Source: Hyphomicrobiales bacterium (lineage in GTDB: Bacteria > Pseudomonadota > Alphaproteobacteria > Rhizobiales > GCA-2746425). Taken from it: a stretch of DNA of 5,115 nt. Of the stretch, positions 1-5,115 are shown in pieces. The stretch is taken from NCBI GenBank assembly GCA_002746425.1, contig NVXB01000098.1:1-5115 (forward strand), given 5' to 3'. Numbering within the stretch: the first letter of the stretch is position 1; the number at the start of each line of letters is the position of its first letter. A program made the position numbers and the translations under genes. Below the pieces are notes generated by a model. It was given only the letters and a program-made list of their open reading frames with translations, did no database searches and was not told where the DNA came from.

Positions 1-278
1 CTGCACAGGCCGAAGCTGTTGTGGAAGCCGGGGCGAAATTCATCGTCTCTCCCGGTCAACTTCATGAGGCACCCCCAACCTCAGCAACCACTAGTAGTTT
101 TACTGCAAAATGTCAAGAAAACCAGCCCTTTGCGCATACAACCATGGGTGTTTTTACAGGGCATACTCGCCCTTTCAAGAACAGTCGGATGATGATTTTA
201 GCCCGCGCAATATATCGAAAACAGCGTTTGAAGAAATGTCTTATTTGTTCGCTTTTTTCACTCAATTTTACGGCTTGA
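1..278 (+). pseudogene. eda: Truncated KDPG/KHG aldolase (Eda-like) fragment with an unrelated tail
   Basis: The frame is open from base 3, so the gene begins before the window. Its first 18 residues end in EAGAKFIVSPG, which resembles the middle strand of 2-keto-3-deoxy-6-phosphogluconate aldolase (E. coli Eda has EAGAQFAISPG near residue 85-95). KDPG aldolase splits KDPG into pyruvate and glyceraldehyde 3-phosphate in the cytoplasm (Entner-Doudoroff pathway). After about base 56 the resemblance stops. The frame continues for about 73 residues, rich in Ser, Thr, Lys and Arg, and ends at TGA 276-278. The Schiff-base lysine motif (K-F-F-P-A type) and the later phosphate-binding glycines are absent in this frame, and I could not find them in the other two plus frames. 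The product would therefore lack the active site. It converges on the minus-strand protease operon. The identification rests on a short stretch; a 6-phosphogalactonate aldolase (DgoA-like) relative is an alternative. Confidence 0.5.
158..176 (+). terminator. Weak terminator-like hairpin after the aldolase fragment
   Basis: AGGGC (158-162) and GCCCT (169-173) form a perfect 5-bp stem with a 6-base loop ATACTC, followed by TTC. The stem is GC-rich but the T-tract is very short, so efficient intrinsic termination is doubtful. It lies inside the non-homologous tail of the broken aldolase frame. On the minus strand no T-run follows, so it is unlikely to end the protease operon. Confidence 0.2.
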
Positions 279-353
279 TCAATTTGCGTCCTGCAATCAG
301 CTGCACTCACTAACAACCATCAATATAGTCTTCCAATTAAGCCCTGCCACTCG

Positions 354-1721
354 CTACCTACATGATGCAATTTCTGTCATGTTTTTGATTGTGCAACTAC
401 CTTCAATGTCCAATGGAGTAGGGCTGATAACAACCAGTTGCATTGTATTAAGAGGCGGGAACGAGGATGCAATGCGCTGATTAACAGCATCTCGCGTGTA
501 GCTCTTGATTTGTCGGATGAGATCAAGCGCTTGTTGAGGTGGCAATTCATCCAGGATAAGCTCCATCATGGCGTAAGCAATGGGGGCAGCCTTTTTCCGA
601 TTTGCTTCAAGGGCGTTAACGAACCAGTTGTTGGCCACTTCGAATTCTTGCGTTGATAATCCGCTTTGCCGGAAGCCCCTGTAAATATCGCGAACTTCAT
701 GGAGAACATCTTGTGTTTTATCTGGCTCCAATTCGCCACTAAATACAATTACCCGGCTTTCTCGGCTAAAGTTTGCAATGCTGGCACCAAACGAATAGGT
801 GGCACGGAGCTTGTTTCGAATAGCTGCGAATAATCTAGAATTATCTGGGCTGCTAAGAGCGGAAACCGCGACCCAGTCTTGCGCGTCGTTGCCCAAACGG
901 GTTGGAGGTAACACGCCAACATATGTAATCGAGGTTTGCTTTCTTTTTGGATCAACCAAAACGACTGTTCTGCCCGAAAAAACTGGCTCATCCATTTTTG
1001 AATGCGCCAAAACGCTTCCAATAGGCAAGCTAGACACAACGATATCTACAATCGAAGCAATTTCATCCTCGCCAATCGGGCCTGCTGCTGTAACTCTCAA
1101 ATTTGATCGGGTAAACGTAGATTTATGCCAAGACTTTATATCCTCTACGGTGAAACTATCAAACAGTGTGCCTACAGGCAAATCAAGGAATGTTGTCAGC
1201 GATTGATCACCCAAAATCATGGCACGCGCTAACGAGCCAGATTGAACATTGGCTCGGGCTTTATGCCGCTGCATGTTTTGTAGAAACTGAGATTTGATCC
1301 GTTGGAACCAATCATCAGGCAGTGTTGGATTGCTTAATACATCCTTGGCAATGAGGGCAGCCGCGCGCGCGTTCTCAGGTAGTGTAACCAGCGACCCGCG
1401 GATATGGTCGGCAGATACGTAGAGCTTCGCAGATGAGCCTAAATCATCAAAATCAGCCGTAATCTCGGCTGCATTTCTTTGACCCGCGCCACCAGAAAAC
1501 ATCAGGTCAACACCGATATAAGGAACGGCAGGCACGTCGTTTTCATATGCCCAATTAGTTTGCCAAGCCACGAAAATTGCAACTTTTTTAGCCTCAGGCA
1601 CCTGAGCATAATGAAATTTAAAACCAGAAGCAGTTTCTAATTCAATGACTTTCGAAAAGGCTACATCTGAAAAAAACGAAACAATTGTGAGTAGTAATAA
1701 CTGAGCACCAAAATTTTTCAT
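354..1721 (-). CDS. Exported M16 family peptidase-like protein, non-zinc subunit carrying the R/Y pair
   Basis: This 455-residue protein belongs to the M16 (pitrilysin/insulinase/MPP) family and has the usual length of a two-domain M16B half. Residues 1-23 form a Sec signal peptide (short basic start, LLLLTIVSFF core, likely cut after AFS), so it should act in the periplasm. Where a catalytic subunit has HxxEH followed by MLFKGT, this one reads YIGVD then LMFSGG (residues 68-78), so Y68, V71 and D72 replace the zinc ligands and the base. In the C-terminal domain IRNKLRATYS (301-310) matches the family pattern LREKLGATYS. R302 and Y309 would be the Arg/Tyr pair that binds substrate backbone. 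It starts 9 bases after the stop of the catalytic partner. The sequence AGAGAAG (1732-1726), overlapping that stop, serves as ribosome binding site, which fixes the ATG. The inferred role is the obligate partner in a heterodimeric peptidase. The substrate is unknown. Confidence 0.9.
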   Translation of the reverse strand: MKNFGAQLLLLTIVSFFSDVAFSKVIELETASGFKFHYAQVPEAKKVAIFVAWQTNWAYENDVPAVPYIGVDLMFSGGAGQRNAAEITADFDDLGSSAKLYVSADHIRGSLVTLPENARAAALIAKDVLSNPTLPDDWFQRIKSQFLQNMQRHKARANVQSGSLARAMILGDQSLTTFLDLPVGTLFDSFTVEDIKSWHKSTFTRSNLRVTAAGPIGEDEIASIVDIVVSSLPIGSVLAHSKMDEPVFSGRTVVLVDPKRKQTSITYVGVLPPTRLGNDAQDWVAVSALSSPDNSRLFAAIRNKLRATYSFGASIANFSRESRVIVFSGELEPDKTQDVLHEVRDIYRGFRQSGLSTQEFEVANNWFVNALEANRKKAAPIAYAMMELILDELPPQQALDLIRQIKSYTRDAVNQRIASSFPPLNTMQLVVISPTPLDIEGSCTIKNMTEIASCR

Positions 1722-1725
1722 AAAA

Positions 1726-1732
1726 CTTCTCT
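1726..1732 (-). promoter_or_regulatory. Ribosome binding site of the second M16 gene, overlapping the upstream stop codon
   Basis: AGAGAAG sits four bases before the ATG at 1721-1719 and includes the last two bases of the upstream TAG stop (1733-1731). This geometry suggests translational coupling, which would help produce the two subunits in matched amounts. Confidence 0.6.
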
Positions 1733-3050
1733 ATTTTGTGGAGATAGGTTGCACCAATGTGCCAACAACAAGGCCCGGGCCCGCAAGCAAGCCAGCGAGA
1801 GAGTTCAATTCATCAAGTGTTATGTCGGACAGACGCTTTTTAAATTTCTCTGGTGAGATAATTGGAGCATCATTGAAAATCTGGCTGATTATGAGGTCCA
1901 ATGCGAATTCCCAATCATCAAAAACCCTAGAAATTGAGTTCAGCTTACGTGTTCGAACACGGTCAAATGTTGCGCTTGGAATACCCGTTTTTTCCAAGGT
2001 TTTAAGATGTTGCTCAAATGCCAAAAGCAAATTTTGTAAACTTACGCCAACATCCGGACGTGCAGAAAAACTGACAACAATCTCATCACGTTCAAGCGCT
2101 CCTAAAGTCAATGTGTATCCACTGGAAATAAAAGCGTCATAACGAAGAGGCTTGGCAAGTGAACCATCTAGAGTGCTATTGAGAATGTCGGACAGAAAAT
2201 TCAACCGAAGCTGCATCAAGTCCTTTGATACAGAAGTCTGAAGGTTAATTCTTTTTAGGTACAGCAAAATTTCTGAATTGAATTTGTGGACTTCTTTCTC
2301 TTGAATATCCCGCGTCAAATTAAACCTGCTTCGCGGAATCTGCTTTGACTTTATCTGCGTTGATGGCAGATTAAAATACTTGGAAATCAAAGATTTCAAA
2401 TTTTCTAAATCAAGTTTTCCAGTTATTATCAGCACAGCGTTCTGAGGCTGGTGAGTAAGCTGGTGAACTGCAAAAGCCTCTTCAGGCAACATGGACAGAA
2501 TAGATTCAGGCGTCCCTAAAACACTTCGACCCCTCCCTTTGGTTCCAAATGCGCGGTTCCGAAGTTTTGCGCGGGTTGAAAACAATAGGTCTGACGCCGT
2601 ACGAGTTTCATATTCACGCAGAATAATCTGTCGCTCCTCCAACATTTTGTCCGAGAATGTATCGGGTGTATCAAACACCATTGAAATGCTGTGGATTAGT
2701 TTTTCTATATCTGACGAGTCTGCGGACACCCGATAAACTGTTGCTTCACCTGATGTCCATGCGTTGAAGCCGTGCAAGCTTGAGAGTTCAATGGAAGCCC
2801 CATCTCGCGCATTCATCCACACTAAATGCTCAAGATAATGAGAAATGCCCTCCTTCTCGGAACGAGCATACGCGCCCGATTTGACAATCAGGTAGGCATC
2901 CACAATATTCTCAGTATTAGGAATATGGTAGGTTTCAATTGGTTTTCCTGGAGGAAATAACTGGAATTCAGAGGCATCACTCTCCGCGCAAACCAATGAC
3001 ACGGTGCAAAAAAATAGACATAATGCAGAAACAACAACCTTCAAAATCAT
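1731..3050 (-). CDS. Exported zinc-dependent M16 family peptidase, catalytic subunit
   Basis: This 439-residue protein is an M16 metallopeptidase. Residues 1-22 form a Sec signal peptide (MILK start, hydrophobic core, probable cut after VCA); the cysteine context SLVC does not fit a lipobox, so a soluble periplasmic enzyme is expected. The inverted zinc motif HYLEH is at 71-75: H71 and H75 bind zinc and E74 is the general base. GFNAWTSGEATVY (94-106) matches the conserved strand after the motif. ERQIILREYE (139-148) matches the third-ligand helix of mitochondrial processing peptidase beta, making E146 the third ligand. The C-terminal half is a second M16-like domain; its R303 and Y312 are spaced 9 apart instead of the usual 7, so a canonical Arg/Tyr pair is not clear here. 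An in-frame TAG at 3068-3066 lies six codons upstream, so the ATG at 3050 is the earliest start. It is the first gene of a two-gene operon with the non-zinc M16 partner. The physiological substrate cannot be read from sequence. Confidence 0.93.
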   Translation of the reverse strand: MILKVVVSALCLFFCTVSLVCAESDASEFQLFPPGKPIETYHIPNTENIVDAYLIVKSGAYARSEKEGISHYLEHLVWMNARDGASIELSSLHGFNAWTSGEATVYRVSADSSDIEKLIHSISMVFDTPDTFSDKMLEERQIILREYETRTASDLLFSTRAKLRNRAFGTKGRGRSVLGTPESILSMLPEEAFAVHQLTHQPQNAVLIITGKLDLENLKSLISKYFNLPSTQIKSKQIPRSRFNLTRDIQEKEVHKFNSEILLYLKRINLQTSVSKDLMQLRLNFLSDILNSTLDGSLAKPLRYDAFISSGYTLTLGALERDEIVVSFSARPDVGVSLQNLLLAFEQHLKTLEKTGIPSATFDRVRTRKLNSISRVFDDWEFALDLIISQIFNDAPIISPEKFKKRLSDITLDELNSLAGLLAGPGLVVGTLVQPISTK

Positions 3051-3060
3051 AGTGTTGTTT

Positions 3061-3074
3061 TGGGTCTAAACCCA
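3061..3074 (-). promoter_or_regulatory. Leader hairpin just upstream of the M16 operon start codon
   Basis: TGGGT-TTAG-ACCCA (minus strand 3074-3061) is a perfect 5-bp stem with a tetraloop, ending ten bases before the ATG at 3050. The only good Shine-Dalgarno-like sequence, AGGA (3080-3077), lies on the far side of the hairpin, about 26 bases from the ATG. If the stem forms in mRNA, the effective distance from AGGA to ATG falls to about 12 bases. A role in translation is inference. Confidence 0.4.
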
Positions 3075-3086
3075 TTTCCTGTGAAA

Positions 3087-3115
3087 ACAATTTCAACAAA
3101 TAGAATAAATATCAA
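3087..3115 (-). promoter_or_regulatory. Possible sigma-70-type promoter of the M16 operon
   Basis: TTGATA (3115-3110) matches five of six bases of the -35 consensus. A 17-base spacer leads to AATTGT (3092-3087), which matches only three of six bases of the -10 consensus but keeps the important second A and final T. The placement, about 35-65 bases before the start codon, is sensible. Other AT-rich hexamers nearby could serve instead, so this is a weak call. Confidence 0.25.
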
Positions 3116-3190
3116 CCTACACCTTGTGCTTGTAGATAATATCCAACAATTTTTACTGTTTGCACAACCTGTCACTTCTAACAGGGGTTA

Positions 3191-3211
3191 AAATAGGCAC
3201 CCCAAATAGGC
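3191..3211. repeat. 8-bp direct repeat AAATAGGC, 13-base period
   Basis: AAATAGGC occurs at 3191-3198 and again at 3204-3211, separated by ACCCC. The ACCCC spacer also pairs with GGGGT at 3184-3188, so a direct repeat and an inverted repeat interleave. It lies about 140-160 bases upstream of the protease start codon. It could be a regulator binding site or chance in an AT-rich spacer. Confidence 0.4.
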
Positions 3212-3289
3212 TAGATATTGCGTTCACTATCCATGTTCCAGGGTTTGAAATTGCATAGGGCTTCCATAATGCAGCTTACAGCTATGTTT

Positions 3290-3311
3290 AAAAGATCCAT
3301 CTAAAATGGAC
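3290..3311 (-). terminator. Weak intrinsic terminator candidate after the ABC ATPase gene
   Basis: On the minus strand TCCAT-TTTAG-ATGGA (3310-3296) forms a 5-bp stem with a possible sixth G-U pair, followed by CTTTTAAA. It begins about 20 bases after the TGA stop of the ATPase gene, the right place for a terminator, but the stem is short and AT-rich. Rho-dependent termination is just as likely. Confidence 0.25.
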
Positions 3312-3329
3312 ATATTGCATTCAAAGCAA

Positions 3330-4331
3330 TCAACCTCTAACGCGCTGGCCGTCCTTGTCGAAACGAAACACATTATCATCGTGGAAATTAAGCGAAACCT
3401 CTGTGTCGATCTCATAGTTTTGCTGGCCAAACAACCGCACTGTCAGCAACTCACCATCGACAAGAACATAGACATTGGTGTCAGCACCTAAGTGCTCCAA
3501 ATGGCTGATTTTTCCGCTTATTGGGCCGCTATCAGTTATAGAAATTGTCTCTGGGCGAAGGCCTATCGTTTTGATATTATCCGGCAAATTCAACAAGCGG
3601 GCACTAATAAAATTCATCGCGGGTGAACCAATAAACCCGGCAACAAAGATGTTGTCCGGATCGTTATAAAGCTCCATTGGCGTGCCGACCTGTTCAACGC
3701 GCCCGCCCTGAAGCACCACAATCTTATCGGCAAGTGTCATTGCCTCAACCTGATCATGGGTTACATAGATAATCGTGGTTTTCAGCTCGCGGTGCAGGCG
3801 CGCGATTTCTAGCCTTGTGTTAACCCGCAAGGCGGCGTCGAGATTGGACAGCGGCTCATCAAACAGAAACAATTTTGGGTTGCGCACAATAGCCCGGCCA
3901 ATCGCGACACGCTGGCGCTGTCCACCCGATAGTTCAGCCGGTCGGCGCTCCAGATAAGGCGTTAGCTCCAGCATATCTGCGGCTAGGCCAACTCTCTCTT
4001 TTATATAATCCTTAGATTTTTTGGCCTGCTTAAGTCCAAGGCTCATATTCTTGCGCACATTCAGATGCGGATAGAGCGCGTAGGTCTGAAACACCATTGC
4101 AATGCCACGATCTGATGGCGGCAGGGTGTTAACCCGTTGATCTCCGATCAGCACATCGCCTGATGTCGCATCTTCAAGGCCTGCTATAATGCGTAGCAAG
4201 GTGGATTTACCGCAGCCAGACGGGCCGACGAAAACCACAAATTCACCTTCCTCTACCTCAAGACTGAAATCACTCAGCACTTCGACTGAGCCAAAGGATT
4301 TGCGAATATTTTTGAGCGTTAAGGAACCCAT
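3330..4331 (-). CDS. Carbohydrate ABC transporter ATP-binding protein (MalK/UgpC/MsmK type)
   Basis: This 333-residue protein is the cytoplasmic ATPase of a CUT1-type sugar or glycerol-phosphate importer; it hydrolyses ATP to drive substrate passage through two permease subunits. All motifs are intact: Walker A GPSGCGKST (36-44), Q-loop Q82, signature LSGGQ (134-138), Walker B LFLFDEP (154-160), D-loop SNLD (162-165) and H-loop H192. The linker GFIGSPAMNF (232-241) and a TOBE domain with GLRPE (257-261) are typical of the MalK/UgpC group. Its length is slightly short of the usual 350-370, but the C-terminal strand ending FRFDKDGQRVRG looks natural. The ATG is four bases after the oxidoreductase stop, and TAGGT (4342-4338) overlapping that stop is the ribosome binding site. 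No permease or binding protein lies in the window; they are expected beyond the right edge. Substrate cannot be assigned, so ugpC or malK is not used as a symbol. Confidence 0.95.
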   Translation of the reverse strand: MGSLTLKNIRKSFGSVEVLSDFSLEVEEGEFVVFVGPSGCGKSTLLRIIAGLEDATSGDVLIGDQRVNTLPPSDRGIAMVFQTYALYPHLNVRKNMSLGLKQAKKSKDYIKERVGLAADMLELTPYLERRPAELSGGQRQRVAIGRAIVRNPKLFLFDEPLSNLDAALRVNTRLEIARLHRELKTTIIYVTHDQVEAMTLADKIVVLQGGRVEQVGTPMELYNDPDNIFVAGFIGSPAMNFISARLLNLPDNIKTIGLRPETISITDSGPISGKISHLEHLGADTNVYVLVDGELLTVRLFGQQNYEIDTEVSLNFHDDNVFRFDKDGQRVRG

Positions 4332-4335
4332 TTAT

Positions 4336-4342
4336 CTACCTA
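4336..4342 (-). promoter_or_regulatory. Ribosome binding site of the ABC ATPase inside the end of the oxidoreductase gene
   Basis: TAGGT (4342-4338) overlaps the final Arg codon and the TAG stop (4338-4336) of the upstream gene, with six bases between it and the ATG at 4331-4329. This arrangement points to co-transcription and probable translational coupling. Confidence 0.55.
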
Positions 4343-5115
4343 TCAAGTTCGATGGCTAGGCCAGTGCGAATGCTTTCATCCGCAGCCAGACAAATCGCAA
4401 GCGATGTGACCGCATCGCTCATATGACGCGACAAGTCGGTGTCATTCTGAATGGCATGGGCGACATAGGCCGCCTGCGCATCGCAAAGCGCCTGATGTCC
4501 CGGCTCGTCCTGTAAATCGATCACACGATCCTCGCCCTGTACCGGGTGCACAAGCAAGCTGCCAACCTTGGTATGACTATCGATATCTGATGATCCGCTT
4601 GAGAGCTGTTCGACAATGGATACTGAGCCCTTGGGTGAAATGACATCTTTCACGAAATACGCTGTTTCGGACATCATTGGCCCCCAACCGGCCTCGTACC
4701 AGCCAACGGAACCATCATCAAAAAGAACCTGAAAATGACCGTAATTATACATATCAGGCGAAATTTCATCGCTGAGACGAAGGCCCATACCGCGCACCTG
4801 TTTGGGCGCAGCATCGGTGATTTGGCACATGACATCAACATAATGTACGCCGCAATCAACGATGGGGGATGTGCTTTGCATCAAGTTTTTATGCACCTCC
4901 CATTCCGGGCCTGATGATTGCTGGTTTAAATTCATGCGGAAAACATACGGACCACCCAGTGTGCGGGATTCTGCGATTAATCGCTGCCAACTGGGATGGT
5001 GGCGCAGTATGTAACCAACAACCAGTTTGCGCCCAGTTTCAATTGCCACATCAACCACACGCTTTGCATCTGCGACATTGGCGGCGAGCGGTTTTTCGAC
5101 AAACACATGGGCACC
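4336..5115 (-). CDS. Gfo/Idh/MocA family NAD(P)-dependent oxidoreductase, N-terminus beyond the window
   Basis: The open frame runs off the right edge, so only about 259 C-terminal residues are visible, roughly 90-100 short of a full protein. The first visible residues GAHVFVEKPLA are the hallmark end of the Rossmann domain, with the catalytic lysine in EKP (residue 8 of the visible part). The following C-terminal alpha/beta domain contains SPIVDCGVHYVDVM (visible 83-96), where D87 and H91 match the active-site acid and histidine. The family oxidises or reduces sugars, inositols and related polyols using NAD(P) in the cytoplasm. A GTG at 5106 is an internal valine codon, not a start, because the EKP motif never lies at an N-terminus. 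The gene sits four bases before a sugar-importer ATPase, so it likely acts on the imported compound. The exact substrate cannot be read from the sequence. Confidence 0.92.
   Translation of the reverse strand, partial: GAHVFVEKPLAANVADAKRVVDVAIETGRKLVVGYILRHHPSWQRLIAESRTLGGPYVFRMNLNQQSSGPEWEVHKNLMQSTSPIVDCGVHYVDVMCQITDAAPKQVRGMGLRLSDEISPDMYNYGHFQVLFDDGSVGWYEAGWGPMMSETAYFVKDVISPKGSVSIVEQLSSGSSDIDSHTKVGSLLVHPVQGEDRVIDLQDEPGHQALCDAQAAYVAHAIQNDTDLSRHMSDAVTSLAICLAADESIRTGLAIELDR

Larger units (their letters stand above)
3051..3329. other. Intergenic region between the sugar operon and the M16 operon
   Basis: This AT-rich stretch of 279 bases lies between two units that both read on the minus strand. 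It should hold the 3' end of the ABC ATPase transcript and the promoter and leader of the protease operon. I see a weak stem plus T-run near 3290-3311, an 8-bp direct repeat and a GGGGT/ACCCC inverted repeat at 3184-3211, and a perfect hairpin at 3061-3074. No convincing protein or RNA gene was found. Confidence 0.7.

Noticed and set aside
110..316. Open frames on both strands (110-313 plus, 113-316 minus) in the region after the aldolase fragment
   Set aside because: Neither resembles a known family, neither has a clear ribosome binding site, and they overlap one another and the aldolase tail. They look like chance frames in a non-coding or decayed stretch.
799..1206. 135-residue plus-strand open frame antisense to the second M16 gene
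   Set aside because: It lies wholly within a well-supported M16 gene, has no recognisable domain, and is best explained as a shadow of coding on the other strand.
1772..1781. Perfect palindrome GGCCCGGGCC inside the 3' end of the catalytic M16 gene
   Set aside because: It is explained by codons for the Ala-Gly-Pro-Gly turn of the protein, has no T-run after it, and is too short to call a site.
2977..3075. Short minus-strand frame of 32 codons starting at ATG 3075 and overlapping the M16 signal-peptide region in another frame
   Set aside because: It considered as a leader peptide, but AGGA is only two bases from its ATG, its start lies at the hairpin, and most of its sequence is an out-of-frame reading of the signal peptide.
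3227..3430. 67-residue minus-strand frame overlapping the end of the ABC ATPase gene
   Set aside because: Two thirds of it is not independent of the ATPase gene's 3' coding region or its trailer, and it has no recognisable domain. The ATPase C-terminus in its own frame looks complete, so there is no need for a frameshifted extension.
5104..5106. GTG as a possible start codon of the oxidoreductase
   Set aside because: The frame stays open to the window edge and the residues before it (GAH) continue the conserved GAHVFVEKP motif, so this is an internal valine and the true start lies outside the window.

Overview
This 5.1 kb window looks like part of a Gram-negative, probably alphaproteobacterial, chromosome of moderate GC. 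The evidence is a tight minus-strand operon style, Sec signal peptides on a paired M16 protease operon, and a sugar gene set (Gfo/Idh/MocA oxidoreductase, MalK/UgpC-type ATPase, a KDPG-aldolase-like fragment). The assignment to a marine alphaproteobacterium is a guess from composition and gene style, not a demonstrated fact.

Layout. (1) Positions 1-278, plus strand: the first 18 complete codons look like the middle of a KDPG/KHG aldolase (Eda). The similarity stops abruptly and an unrelated tail runs to a stop at 276-278, so this looks like a broken gene. (2) Positions 354-3050, minus strand: a two-gene operon encoding two different exported M16 (pitrilysin/insulinase) proteins. The upstream gene carries the zinc motif HYLEH. 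The downstream gene has lost that motif but keeps the C-terminal Arg/Tyr pair. Together they look like one heterodimeric periplasmic peptidase. (3) Positions 3051-3329: an intergenic region holding the protease leader, a perfect small hairpin at the start of the protease mRNA, an 8-bp direct repeat, and a weak terminator candidate for the sugar operon. (4) Positions 3330-5115, minus strand: a Gfo/Idh/MocA-family dehydrogenase that continues beyond the right edge, followed four bases later by a carbohydrate ABC transporter ATPase with a TOBE domain.

How they work together. The oxidoreductase and ATPase are translationally close and probably the last two genes of a sugar or polyol uptake and oxidation operon whose permeases and binding protein would lie beyond the right edge. 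The protease pair is a separate transcription unit with its own leader and visibly lower GC than the oxidoreductase. No tRNA, rRNA, CRISPR array, insertion sequence or phage gene is visible. The most notable points are the split of catalytic residues between the two M16 proteins, the interrupted aldolase, and the leader hairpin that separates a Shine-Dalgarno-like AGGA from the protease start codon.
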